A stretch of 64,000 nucleotides of DNA from Ophiosphaerella korrae (Eukaryota > Ascomycota > Dothideomycetes > Pleosporales > Phaeosphaeriaceae). A model generated the notes under the pieces. It had not been told where the DNA came from. It saw only the letters and a program-made list of their open reading frames with translations, and ran no database searches. The translations under genes were made by a program, and so were the position numbers. Positions 44,851-57,825 of this stretch are shown piece by piece. Within the stretch, counting starts at the first letter, position 1, and each line of letters starts with the position of its first letter. The stretch is from assembly GCA_028456385.1 (NCBI GenBank), contig JALNQF010000027.1, positions 62,001 through 126,000 on the forward strand, given 5' to 3'.

Positions 44851-46416
44851 TCAAGATGGATTGAATTCGGTGCCTCGTATGATGTATGCTCTGCTTGTTG
44901 AAGTTGGGAAACTCGGTGCTTGTAGAGCTAAATATGCGCAACTGAGCCACAGCTCGGCCGTAAAAGCCAAGATAATGGTATACGAAGGAATTCACAGGTG
45001 ATTGGCTTGAAGTAGTCGAGACTGTGGCGCTAGACCTAAACCTTATTAATGAGTGACAAACACAGCCCATGGCTCGCCTTGTGAAACCCTTGGGTAAATG
45101 AGACTACTAGGTTCTAGCCCTCATCATCGGGAAATAAGTGATCTCACGTGCTTGCATTTGGTGGTGGACTCAAATTGCGCACAATATGCTGCGTAAAGAC
45201 ATTTATTTCACAATATTCTCCAAAGCCCCAAACCCTTAGCATAGGAACGTTTGGGGTTGCTGTTGGCTCCAGATCAGATAAATAGTATACAACTGATTGT
45301 TACCTCTCTAGAAGTGATTCGACGTGCTTGGCTAACTGCCGAGTCGCCGACCTTCGCTACGCGGCGACCTCCGGGCCCTTGGACCCTGTCGTGTCTATAT
45401 CCAACAAAGAAACACCTGAGACATTTGGCCCGCATGAGGCCGTATGGTTGTCTATTTGCAAGTATCTCCATATTCCCCGGTTATTGCTTAGCCAGTAATC
45501 CTTCCATATTGTTTTGTTTAGGTGATGCAGATGTACTATTATTCTTTCTCCTTTATCTACAAGAAGTAGAATAAAGACACTCTTAGATAGACAAGAGTTT
45601 CCATCAACTTTACAAGTTCATATTCCTACAAAACGGACTCTATTGAGCCCCTTCGATATCTCTTGAAGTAAGTAGCATAGGTCAAGTATTACTGTGAACG
45701 TAATCTGACACTCTGATTGTTCTGTCAATTACCTGGTGAAAAACGGTATCAGGATGTGATAGGCGATGCTTTAGCCTAGCTAAGTCATTTCGGGGGGTGG
45801 AGGCAGAGCACAATTTGTGAGTCGTAGTTCTGAAATTTTCCGATAACGAGTATAAAGTTGTATAACGGCAATCTATCGCTAGATAAGCCATTTTTCTCTG
45901 TGCTTTAATTCCTAGCGGCACTGGCGTCTACTAGGGTTTGCCGGAACTTATACTCGCCCATAGAGCTTCGAATAATATGTTGACTTTCCCATTCTTTGAT
46001 GTGTGTGCATATGAGTGCGAAGTTTCGCAGCCGCACTCATTTTTCAAGAATCCTACAAGGACGCTCCTAAAAAGACGCCTCGGTTGCCTCGTTAGCGGCC
46101 GACAGTGTCTGCTCAACCTTTATATCTGCCCCTTGGAAGAACATATTCCAACAATCTACAAATGTAGTGTCGTACTTAGGGTTACTACTTACTTGATACG
46201 TTGTGTCTCTATTATCTCTGCCGGGCTTTCCGAGGAATTTATAAAGCTGCAGTAGATTTCCTCTGGTACAATATATAATCAACCTAGAGGGACTGCGAAG
46301 GATGGTAAAAGCGAAGAAAGAACCGAAGAGTAAAAGCCTTGAAGGAATATAGTATCATTTATCAAAATTGTGAAGAACAATATCTTACATCAAATCAACT
46401 CATCTCCCTCAAACTC
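44851..46416. other. Gene-poor stretch
   Basis: Frames up to ~107 codons exist (for example 45251-45574 +), but none shows a motif, splice pattern or composition that convinces me. No repeat or RNA gene recognised. Confidence 0.4.
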
Positions 46417-47889
46417 CTATTTCGAAGAAGCCAGAGCATCCACATCAATCATCTCTATGTTGCCCCGACCCTCACTTTGTGAACTCACATCCTTCTTAGC
46501 GGGAAGTATCCCCACATCCTCCAATTCATCCTTCAAAGTTTTCTTCCCACTATCACTTGTGCACCCAGAGTTCAGCAATGTGAGTACCTTAGACTCCTCA
46601 TCTGATGGCTTGCCCTTATACTTATCAAATGTGTTCTTGGGGATTCGCTCATTGTTAGGCGGTCTTTGGATCGGTTCGGATCCGCGGTTAAGAATCATTC
46701 GAAGATACGGTGCCAGAGATGGGAGGTTTGCGACGAGCACGCCGACAAGCATATCGAGACTTGACCAAAATTCTGTAGAGATCGAAATAAATTAGCCCTC
46801 AATGTGTTTGCTATAAGTTCATGGCGCTGATGTGATAACATTGAACAGACAAGTGGGTTCACCGCTTTACAGGCGATTCGGAAGATTAGGGAGCCATGGT
46901 ACTATAGCTCAAACAGAAAAGACCTTGCGAAAATGTAATACTTACCAATAATTGTAATGGATATACTACCGCGACCATTGCGTCGCGCCAATCTAATGGA
47001 TAAGAACCGAGCCAGCGTGAATGCTATATTGACAACTCCGAGGCCGAATGTACAGTAGACTCCTACCCGAAGAGCTCCTTTGATATTGAGGATGTGAAGA
47101 AAGGAAAAAGGAAGGAGAAAGACTAAAGATTATCCATTAGATACTCAATATTATAAGCGATACAACATATAAAAGTCTGGTGACTTACTAAGCATATCGC
47201 CAGCGAAGTTGAACCCCCACGCTGATCTGAAGACTGTCCCTGGTTGGTGGATGCAAATGGTTGGACCAAGCGTCCTTTAAAATGTCAGTGAGGTTCATGT
47301 AGCTATAGGGTGACAGTAATAAATCGTGAGAGTGCATACCAGTTTCGTTCTATCGGAAAACACAGGAAGAAGTTGAGTAGCATAGTTGTGATGTATGCAA
47401 GAACGCAATAAACTATGGTAGCATAGAGCAAATATCTGCTAGGTTTGAGGAATCGCGGGATAATTTGCCAGTAAAAGGCTAAAAGAGTTGCTTTGGATAG
47501 GTAGAAGGATGTGAAGAATGGGGCGTTACCAGCCCAAAAGTACTGAGAGGAAAATCAACATAGTTCTCGAGTTCGCGCTCAATCGGTTGAAGGTATCTGC
47601 CCACCTTGAGTGCTCTCTGCACCGCTTTCTTGTCGCCAGGATATCCAAAAAGAAAAGGATCTACACGTGTATTGAGAACATTCATATAATAAAAGACGAC
47701 GTCGAAGGATACCGTCGCCGCGGCTGCGGACCAAGCCAGACTGATGAGCACATCACTGAAGAATATTTTCTGGCGGTTGATCCGGAGGCGCAGGTAGAGA
47801 CGTGCTACAATCGTAGCGGCACTGATCGCGAGGAGAAGCGACTCTACGGCAAGAGTCGCTTCGCCGCTGGGGCCAGCATTGTCAACCAT
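46417..47889 (-). CDS. Fungal rhodopsin-domain integral membrane protein, intact
   Basis: Five exons (47605-47889, 47340-47542, 47189-47274, 46946-47122, 46417-46772) encode 368 aa with all phases matching. About seven hydrophobic segments are seen: ATLAVESLLLAISAATIVARL, DVLISLAWSAAAATVSFDVV, the FYLSKATLLAFYW region, YCVLAYITTMLLNFFLCF, GDMLIFLLPFSFLHIL and later ones. RxYLRLRI after TM1 and CFPIERNW before the fourth exon part are typical of the fungal 'rhodopsin domain' (SAT4-like) family. The cytosolic tail (~90 residues) is charged. These proteins are plasma-membrane or vacuolar, and most have no known ligand. The 173-bp last intron is long for the locus. Confidence 0.82.
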
Positions 47890-49371
47890 TGTACCGACTA
47901 CTGATGATTCAAAGCGTTTGTGACAGGTGTCTATGGGGTACGGAATATCCGGGGTTGTGAGTTGTCGAAGGCCGTAACTGGCTGAGCGAGAATTCTGAGT
48001 GCCCAGTCATTATGGGCATGTTTCTTTTAACAACATTGAGAACACAGGATAGCAGGAAAGAGGCTGGAACGAACGGTGAGACGTGGACTCAGCAGGACGC
48101 CATCACCCCACAAAAATGAAATACTACCGGTACGGCTGAGCGAGAGATAGGGGCACTATTGGTGCGGTCGCCGAGCCGGGGGCAGCGCTCCCTCCTCCGA
48201 CCCGCGCTCGACTTTATGCAGACCCCCTGCATAGGTATTCGGGCCTTGGTAAAACGAAAGATTCGCAATGCCCATCTGTCTGGTTGTGGACAAGGCGGAG
48301 GAGATACGATACGATACGATACGATACGATTTGCTGTCCACCCTCACTGTACCCTTTACCAAAAGGCTATTAGCCTCTATCATTTGTGCCTGTGATACTC
48401 AAGTGGCCTGACAAGTCTCGGCTCCATCCGATTGTTGGAGGAATGCCAAGAGAAAAAGCGATCCTTAGCGCCGCCACTACCCCAAGGTTGGATCGAGACA
48501 GGTGTAGTTCCAGCCCTCTCGATGGCTTGATCGAGAACAATTAAGCCCTCGTATCTCGCGTTATCGAGGGCTTTGTACTCGTGCTTCGAATTCCTTTATT
48601 CGTGCTCCACCACTTAGGTCCCTAAAACTGGCTGTGTGTTCGAGAGTTCGAGACCACATTCGCGGCTGGGGTAACCACATGGGATAGTTATGTTTTGCAA
48701 CCCACCTCCAGCTCAAGCGGCCACCCGATAATGCCTCTGCAGAACTAAATAACCTTTTTTTGGGTTTCCATTATAATCATTGCCTGCTCGTCTATGGCGC
48801 CTTTGGATCTGCCAAGCGCTCTCGGCTGGGTTCAAATATGGCGAGTTCGGTAGATACCGCGCGGCCTTCATTTAGTGCTCAATCTTAGCCTCCATTGTTT
48901 GATGGACTGTTAGGTGGGTAGAGCGCTCCATCTTCTAAATGTAAGGCCTCTGTATTTGCTAGCCTGGCGGGCGGCGAGTCAACATCACAACCACGGTACT
49001 CTGTTCAATGGGTATTTTAGTGAGAAGTCCAGTCAGGTTGCCAAACTATTCATCACTCCACACTTTTTGAGCAGATCGAAGATCAGCCTATGCCTGCTAG
49101 CGTACCGCTGAACCCTACATGATTTGCCCATCGTTGTAAGCTGATTGGTTCCTAAATTTCTGCAAATGACAGTTTCCGGTTCCACTTCCGGTCCCGCGCT
49201 CTATAAGGCTCCCGCTAGTGCAATCTCAAAAAATGGCCTTATGGTGGCCCAGAGGATTCAGCAACCTTTAGCCTTGTCAAATTAAAAGGAGCAGAATTGA
49301 GTTATCAAATCTTTGGGATATCCTAGGCTCATAATACAAGCTAGAAGAGTTACTACAGTGGTTACTATGAA
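47890..49371. other. Intergenic, with a (GATAC)n microsatellite and a short hairpin
   Basis: 48303-48330 is GATAC repeated about 5.5 times. A 9-bp perfect stem with a 13-nt loop lies at 48543-48573 (AAGCCCTCG...CGAGGGCTT). No ORF above ~78 codons and no RNA gene was recognised; the last ~200 bp are the 3' flank of the giant gene. Confidence 0.5.
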
Positions 49372-52300
49372 CTAGCACAAGTGAACAGTCTCAGGATGAA
49401 GCCCTTGTAGTCCAAAACTGTCCTTTTGCATCATGCCATGAATATAACCTTCTCCAATGAGTGAATAGAATCCTGCGCTGCTAGTTCTTTCGATAATAAA
49501 AGGAACCGCACCGCCAGAGAACACAGTAACCAGACTACCTACACTAACCCTTCTAGGTACAATACCGACATATCCTTTTTTGGTAATACATACATTCGCA
49601 TCGACGAACCTCTCTGCGAATGCTCTTGCGGTCGAAAGGTAATCCCACAGAAGCCTTCCCAATTCCTGGTCCCGAAAAAGGTACTGTTTCAGTTTCGCAA
49701 GAGCACGAATCCTTCTGATCTCAGTATTTCGGTCTGTCATTTGGCTGCGAGGTTGCATGTAGTCTCTGAGCGCCTGGTATGACACGCGAAAATCGACTTC
49801 CTTCTCGTGTAAATCTGGTAGATAGCGGGCATCTCCAATGGGTACTTTCCATACTATATCTCTCGGCTTCTCTCCAGTCGGATATGAGGTGATTTTTTCT
49901 AATCTGTTAAAGATCCCCTTTAGATAAGTCATCTCGTCCGATGCTGCAAATGATGTTTGTCCGACTTCAACAATCTCATCCACAATGTATGCTGTAGACG
50001 TCAATATACGAGGCGATCTATGCTGAAATCTAATATCGATTTTCTCATTCAGTCCTGCGTCGAAGGAGCCAGAACAGCTTTGCCAGGTAGTAATACTCTT
50101 TGGATAGGTCGACGTAACCCAATTAGGAACCCACGAAGGAAAGCGAGTTGGCGAAATCGAATCAGAACTACCTGCGTGATATAGGAGTTCCATCCCTTTA
50201 CCCCTTCGGACAAAGACGCTTGCGTATTTCTGCACAACGGTCTCGAGCGGCGCCGCATAGTCGGCATCAAAAGATGGATCATCGGCATCACACGCCAATC
50301 CAAGGAACGCATAGAGCTTGTCACGGCTTCGGGTGGCACCGGTATGCTCGAAGGCCTCAAACAACGAGAGGAGATTACGCTCAAATACGCCTTCTCTATT
50401 TTGATAAGCTGCTCGAAGTCGTCCAAGGCTGAGAATGGGTGCCACGGTCTGAGCAACGATTGAATCGTTTGCATCTCTCCACATTAGGCTAGCCGGCGCA
50501 TATATTTGATCCCATTGGAATTCCCGATCACCACATAGCATGGTGATGCTGCGCGGAAGAACAAGTTCCTGAACAATCCAGACTCTTCGAAACCAGGGGC
50601 GTCCAAAGAATCTGACAATTGCGTCCCACGCTAGACTATCTTCTGGTGGCATTATCGATGTTACTGATTGCTTTACAGATAGTGATCGTTTGTTGATATC
50701 AAGAAGGCAATCGATTGCAAGAGCACTGCGATCTTCTTCGTTACCTAGCCAGGCGTATACTCGCTTTGCTGATTTGAAGATGTCAGGCATGAAACGTACT
50801 TGCTGGCTTTTCTCCTGGTCATTATCTTGGTCGATACAAATTCCGTCTGCCCACAACTTCACGGAGGAGTTTTCTCTGCGCAAACGCTTTAATGCGAAGA
50901 AAAGTGCGGCGGTAATTCTGACGGTCCTTGATCTTCCAACATCGACTAAGAAAGGTTTCAGTGGGTTGCCCCAAACATAAGACAACGCTCCGAAGGAACT
51001 CCTGCCCTGTACGGACTCAAGCGATACATGTTCTAGTTTTCCTTTAAGCTCATCCTTATTGCTTCCTGCGAAAAGCTTTAGCAGGCGTATAGACCTTTCT
51101 GCCAGAGGTTTATATCTGTATCGCTTTTCGTTGTCTTGTATCATTCTCTGTGCCCATAGCTCACCTGCATCTCGAGCATAGGATTTGACGAACCGAAAAG
51201 CATCTGCTAGTGTCCGAGCAGGGACATATTCGCCTATTTCGAAACCTTTAAATTGGATATGAGGTGGAGCATTATCAATCTCGGCAATATATGAGTTATT
51301 CTGGATATGCACTTTCATCCTCCCGGTAGTGTATAGTCCCCATGGGTCAACATAAAACGATGCACTTGCGTTTGACTGCATATCGAATACTCTGGCAAGG
51401 ATGACGACATTTTCTGAGGGACGATCATGAGTAGACACTCGATAATCCCGAATCTAGTATATATAAATGTAATGGTTAGTTGAATAATTGTGGAGAATAT
51501 TACCATTGCTTACCATCTCCATTTCATCTCGACTCATAGTAAAGAGAGATTCTTGGGCGCCATGCGTTGTCTTCACTAGAATGTGATATCGAGGATATTT
51601 GCCTTTCCACTTCCAGCCAGATCCTGACTGGATCAGAAATTCCGTCATCGCAGATCCATCGTAAAACTCGAATGTTGAAGTTGAGTTCTCCCCAGTCTTC
51701 AATGTCGCATAGCATGCTTGCTCACGATAGTGACTTGTCCACTGAATGTCAGGTTTGTAACTTTTCCCAAGATACTTTTCAAGAAGCTTAGAGACCTACG
51801 GATATTAGCGAGAGTTTCAGCTATGATTTGTAAAACATACAAAAAGCTCTCCAAGAAATTCTGTGTAAGTGTCTAAGAATTTTGTGGGCTCCTTCGCAAG
51901 AAATATTGTGCAATCACCTGATTGTGAAATTTGTGCTCGTCCAGGAAATACAATTTGCTCCGAGGCATGGACGGAGAAATTTTCTGATGGCAGTTCCTGC
52001 GGATTCGGGACCCAAATCAACGTGGGGTTAACGATTCTTGGCCGTTCAAATGTTACCTGCCTGGGGGTCTCCACAACTTTCTTTCCGCGACGCTTAGGGG
52101 TAGAGCGGTCATCTAGAACCCTTATATAATCTCGCGCATCCAGTTTTATTTTAGGGGAAAGCGGGATTGGCCTGCTTGGGATACTCTCGGTTGCGGAAAT
52201 TTGGATATTGGGCTTCTCTCGCGAATGAGTAAATTGCCACGCCTCTGAGGGTTTTGTGGGCTCATCTTCATCGTTGCCTACTTTTTCCCTTGGAAATATA

Positions 52301-55300
52301 TTGTCTGTAGATTGAAATGGTTGGTTTCGAGTCAGATTTTGATTCTTTGAGTAAGGCTCTAGCAGGCTTATCGGAGGGTCAGAGGCCATGTCGCTGCTGC
52401 CACTGACGAACTCGATATCTTCATCTCCGGTATGGTTATCATCCACACCAACCCATGTTTCTTGACTATCATTCCTCGGGACCCCGTTTTCGCGGAATTG
52501 ATTATCTGTAGCTAGATTGTGCGCATTTTCCAGGTCATCCTCCTTGGGCATACCTTCACTCGCAGTAGTCGTCCATGCTTTCCTCTCTTCTTCTCTCTCT
52601 ATTTCGTCTTGTCTTTCCTCTACACTAGGGATTCCCCTGCGGTTGAGAGCATCATCGATGTGAGAAGAAATGTTTTGACTCAGAATAAACAATATCAAGC
52701 TCTCATGCTCTGGAACTCCACAGAAGGTTGCAAGCTGTTCCGCTAACTCTAGAGGCAGAAAACTCGTTTCCGGCTCATCTTTCAGGTATATTTTAAGCCC
52801 TTTTACCTCTGTGGAAGGGATCACAAGGGCCCGCAGCCCGTCATCGTCGAAGTGACCTTCTTGAAAGTGCTTCCCTGAAAGTGAATCAATTCGCTCGACG
52901 CCCCATCCTAAGAAGAGCTTTTTTGCTTTCCATACCTCCAAGTTTCTCAACTGAAACAGAATTTGCTCCCTTTGCGGTATAGATCCGGGTATTAAGCTAT
53001 TGAATTGGGAATTCAGTAAGCATTAAGGCATATTTCAGTGGAAACATACCGGCTAATATACTCTACCTTGCTACGGTAGACCTCGTCAGCACCTTTGTCC
53101 CGTTCTTCTCCAACGATTCTTGGGGTCTTTATTGCCATCTTAGAAAGCAGCCTGTTTTCTAAATTAAGAGCAAGGATTAGTCGCTCGATCTTGGCTACAT
53201 CTGCTACGGTAAATGCGAGTAAAGAAACTTGACCGTGGAAGCACTTTTGAAGATGGATTCGATCAGCGATGTACCATTCAGACTCGCTAGTCGCATTCGA
53301 GAGCTGATCGAAACCTGTTATAGATTCCCCACCTTCGTCAAGCGGGAATATCCGGGATGTGAGAATTTGATGAAGCATCAAAGGAGCCACACCGGATATT
53401 GTATCCGGAACCCGTTTGCTTAGTTCTTTGAAAATTTCGGCAATGAGAACCAGAGGAGTAATTGGTTTGATGGCTTTTGCTTCCTCTATCAACACCTGAG
53501 GCCCGGCATCTTTGACTTCAAGATAGATTTTGAAAAGTATTCCGTAGTCTGGATATATTTTGCTCAACACATAGTGGTGTCTGAGACATGTTGGTCCTTT
53601 CCACACACAATGACTTAACGAGGTCCAATGTGAGGAAACGTCAGAGGAAGAGTCGGGTATGTATATGCACTTGTACTTCATGAAAACCTCGCTATCATCC
53701 ATTAATACTGATTTTGTTGTGGAGAATGGAGAAACATACCGTGCGTAAATCCGATTATCGTCAAATTTCCCTTGGATCTTGTTATACAGCCACTGCACAA
53801 ATTTGTACGAAACTTCATGACTTCGAATTGTCTCCAAAATCTTTAGATAGGTCCTGAGGTCATCATCAACGGTCACTCCGAAATTCTTTAGAAACTTCCA
53901 TCCGTGGTCCTGCGGCTTTGGTATGTCAAGGATGCGTTCAAGGAAGAAATGTTCCGACTTGAAGTCTTCCGGTAGGAAGTATCCAGTTGAAGTACTTCCG
54001 AGTTCATGGCGTTTCCCATCTCGGCAAGTGACAGAGATTGACCTCATCTGGGTTTGCAAGATCAGATCCCTGGGTTCGCCACTGGGGTCGGCTGTGTCTT
54101 CAATGGTAGTGAAATCTGAAGAGTATATTGACCACTTCTCTTTCAGAAGAGTCAAGTATTGACGAGAGTGGGTATTGTTGATGATATAAATGAACTCCTC
54201 GGACAGCTCAGGACCAGTTTCGTTGCTGGGTATCCGAACAATGCGGGGAATTGTCCACATTCCGAGGTGGTCGTGAAGCCACTGTCTCCACCCTCGAAGT
54301 TCTTCTGATGAAATTTCCTTGTTGTAGTGCGCATGTAAAAAGTGGAACTTATCCAAGTTTCCTTTCAGATAGCGATAGGCACTGTGATGCTCATCCACAT
54401 TCACGTACACTTCCCACGAACGACGCACTTCACCACCCTGTGTGATAACCCATAGCTCCAACCTGTTCTTGGTACTTCTGGTCGGTTTCCATCGTGATTT
54501 AAACAGGAAAATCAGCTGCGATATGAGTTCAGACGGCTGAGAGGATAGTTGCTCCTCATGCTTCTTCAAGATTAAGTCTTGAACAGCAACAGTGGAGAAA
54601 GGTCGTATCTGAAGGATCATGTAAAGGCTCTCGCAGTCAGGATGGCCTCGGACAGCTCCGTCAACTTCGGAAATAGTAATGCCTTCTGGCACGTGGAAAT
54701 CCTTTCCATCTCCTGGAAAGAACAATGTTCCTGACGATGCTGAGACCCAGAGCCCGGTATTTAACCGAACAAGAGGAATATTCTCAATTTCCGTTTTGAA
54801 TCTTGGAAAAAGTGATATCAAAACTTTAGCAACAGCCGAGTGCCAATTTCCAAATCCGCCACCGTGCTCGGACTTGAACGCACTACAGCTCACAAGGGAA
54901 GCTTTCAAATCATCCAGAAATTCCCGTTCCGAAAGAGAGGAGACTCCAATCTTCTCAAGATGGCGTAAATTAGATTCCGAGTATTCACGAGATACATATT
55001 TATGTGCTGTCATCGATGATAAGGTCAAAGGAGTACCGGTTTCTCTTCTTAGTTTTTCCGGTACGTATGTGACTGCGGTAGGTATCCTCAGTTGTCCATC
55101 TTCCGACTCAACAACAGCGCTTTCTCGAAGAGCTTGCGCAACTTCCTCCCGGAATAGCCTGAAGAAGTCAAAGGAAGGTGCTGTTTCGGGTATGTACTGG
55201 GGCCATATGTAGCGCAATGGTGTGCTACTAAACTTACGAACTTCTTCAATGAATGCCGTCACGATAGCTTTACGGAGTTCCCAGTTCCACAGCGACGTTC

Positions 55301-56432
55301 TGACGATGTCAGTACGATTGGCGGTGAGCAGAAAATCTGCATGAATGAGAAACTATCCCATGTCACTAGACATTACACAAGCCTTTATCGGCTAGTTCCT
55401 ACCTTAAATCCATAGTCACGTATGGGAAGAGATGCATAGACTTGTTGAGGTTCAAGGTTGGGATGTTGTGTGCCGGTAATCGGGAATGCTAACACAATTG
55501 GGGATTCGGAGCGCCCCGGCTTCTTAGGCTCCGGGGGTAATGAGGATGCATTATGCCGGCATACCAGATAGTCTATACTGTGCCCGTCATGTCCCAAGAT
55601 GATGCGACGACTTTTATTGTGTTTTTCTTCAACTGATCGGCTTAGAGCCGTTTGCCATGGTGGGACTTCAGGCTTTGATATTGTAATATAGATGGCTTGT
55701 ATCCTTTTCAAAAACATCAGGCACCTTGGATCCATTGTTTCCATTTCTTGAATCAACTCTTCTTTGTCAAAGTCTTTGCGTATTCGAAGCATGATCGAGG
55801 TGAATTTGGGAAGTGGCTCAGCGGGAAATTCATCCCATTCGGGCGTAATCATTCCAAGGTTTGAGACGCTCTTGTCAAACTTGAACGAGTAGTAGCCAGA
55901 AGATACAGACACCACATCAGCAATCTTGAATACCGATTTAAATCCAATACCCTTTTCTCCAATTTGATTTTTTGATTTGGACTTTGTGCTCCGACCGATG
56001 CGGCAAAGGGCCTCGACATCTCGTTGAGTAAATCCCACCTCGTTATAGTCAATTCTGAGACGACCATCTCCATAACTTATAAGCATCTGGGGTTTTTCTT
56101 CTGCATTTTCATCATAGGAGCAGTCGTCGGCATTCTGGATGAGCTCCGAAAGGAAATGCGTCGACTTTTCGTAGAGTCCCTCAGCAAGGCTTAAGCACCG
56201 TAGTCAGCTACGAGTTCACATGATCAAAATATACGAAGGGAATGAGTACATACATTGACACGGACGCTTCCAGATCCTCACGATTGATATCTGCAAGGTT
56301 TGTCCCGCTGTCATCGCTAAAACCTCTTTCTTTTCGTATTGCCCTGATGTGCTCTTCAGCCTCGTCTCGCGAACGAGGCTTTTCGTCCATTGAAACACGG
56401 ACACGAGGGTTTAAGATTTTACAATAACTCAT
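49372..56432 (-). CDS. Giant HATPase(NO VEIN/sacsin)-DUF3883-HET fusion protein, 2262 aa
   Basis: Six exons (56254-56432, 55403-56189, 53050-55352, 51841-52996, 51514-51795, 49372-51453) with canonical introns of 45-64 bp; the summed length is 6,789 nt with no stop. Residues ~60-300 form an HSP90/histidine-kinase-like ATPase: ELIQNADD (N box, 75-82), NEVGFT (109-114), CRIGRSTK and GEKGIGFKSVFK (137-148), as in plant NO VEIN and sacsin. The middle (~300-1470) has no named domain, with an acidic disordered linker (~1215-1350) and a basic PKRRGKK (~1390). Residues ~1476-1630 look like DUF3883/NOV-C (YPRYHILVKTTHGAQ..LFTMSRDEMEM). Residues ~1683-1950 are a HET domain: FGALSYVWG, LWADGICIDQDNDQEKSQQV, MPDIFKSAKRVYAWLG and RDKLYAFLGLA. 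HET domains trigger cell death in heterokaryon incompatibility, so a chaperone-like ATPase sensor coupled to a death effector is inferred. The start could instead be the Met at 56390. Confidence 0.85.
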
Positions 56433-57825
56433 AATCCACGAACCTGAATAGTGAATCCCATCAGGTGCTATTCGGTTCCAGTGTGGATTTAACGCTACCT
56501 AGGAAGTGTAGAACTCGAAATTGAAGTTGGATAGATAACGACACGGAGTGTTTATTCGAGAAATGCGTAGAGATTGAGCTAGAAAAATGTTTCCTCTGGA
56601 ACTTATGTTATTAATTTAATATGAAAGTGATTGTTGTAGATGTACGAGGCTACGGTACCCCGCTCCTCTTATACGGACGCACACATCAGCTTATCAGCTT
56701 ACAAATAAGCGTTGTGCTGCTATTGGCGCAGGATACAGCTGCCGTTTTTTTCCCCTGCTCTTTCCGCAGCAGTCATGGTTGCATCAACTCAGTTGGCCAG
56801 ACATTATAAATCACTTCGGAAGTATAGGTTGCAACATCTTTCGCGTAGAAGTAACCAATATTCTGGAAAGCTACACTTGATGCTTGTGCTGCAATACTAG
56901 TAAATTCTGTTGCCATTTACTTGGGCCTCCTTAGCTCTTACGGATATAAACATATACTAGCGTGGTGCTAAAAGCTGTACGTATCCCAACACGCGAAGAC
57001 GTCAACTTGGACTGCCAGCTGAATGCGACCAAGGCCAACGTGTATGTCTCTCGTCAAAGCGGCCGAGAGCAACGGAGACGACGATCCTACCCTCGCAGCC
57101 GCGCGGTATCGGCGCCTCAGCCCGCCAAAAGCCGATAAATTCAAGGGTCTGAGACGCGCCATCTCATGCTGTTTGTTGCAGGGGTTCCTTCAGCAGCTGT
57201 AGCCCGTTTGCGAAGGTGAAGTTTTCACCTCGCTTTCGAGACAGCAAAATCGAAGAAATGAGCAAAATAATGCTCAATTGCAAATGACAGATTCCTCGTG
57301 AGATTCAACAAGAATGGATCCTTAAGTATGGTGTTTATAAATACCTTACCTGAGCGTGCTACCATAATGAAAATGTTGAAAACGCGCGGTGTTCCTGCGG
57401 CATGCCCGCCCGACGGCTCCTATGTTGCTTCAGTCGCTGACGTTGACCCAAGTTTTGATTGCGTTGCGCAGCTCACCCGCCATCTCATGGACGAAGTCGT
57501 CTTTTGATGTCAGCGTAACCCAAACATGGTCTAAGAACACAAAATCGCAAGCAATTGCGGTGTCGAGGCAGCCATCCAGCAGGGTGGAATTTGGCCTTCC
57601 GGTCACCTCCCTGGATTTTTGACCCCGATGAGATTAACATTAGTACAGATGGAAAGACATGCTTCGAATGGCGACGTCCCTGATGAAGCCAGAACCAAGC
57701 GTCATGGGATGAGTTGATGTGTCTGAACAACCATGACTTCTGGTAAAGACTTGTTGAACGATTGTATTGCCGGTGAAAGAACTTAATGAAATGGTGGCCT
57801 CTCCAACTACCTAATCCACCCTAGT
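56433..57825. other. Intergenic, nothing recognised
   Basis: It holds the 5' flank of the giant gene and a GC-richer patch (about 57000-57260) with a short palindrome AGGTGAAGTTTTCACCT (57216-57232). Frames on either strand show no motif. Confidence 0.4.

Noticed and set aside
48303..48330. GATAC pentanucleotide run as a telomere-like or regulatory repeat
   Set aside because: Fungal telomeres are TTAGGG-like; this is a short microsatellite.
48500..48700. Possible tRNA (GTTCGAGA-like B-box strings)
   Set aside because: No acceptor stem, anticodon arm or A-box could be folded around it.
51817..52950. Treating the 377-, 749- and 688-codon minus frames at 49-55 kb as separate genes
   Set aside because: Canonical introns with matching phases join them into one continuous coding sequence without stops.
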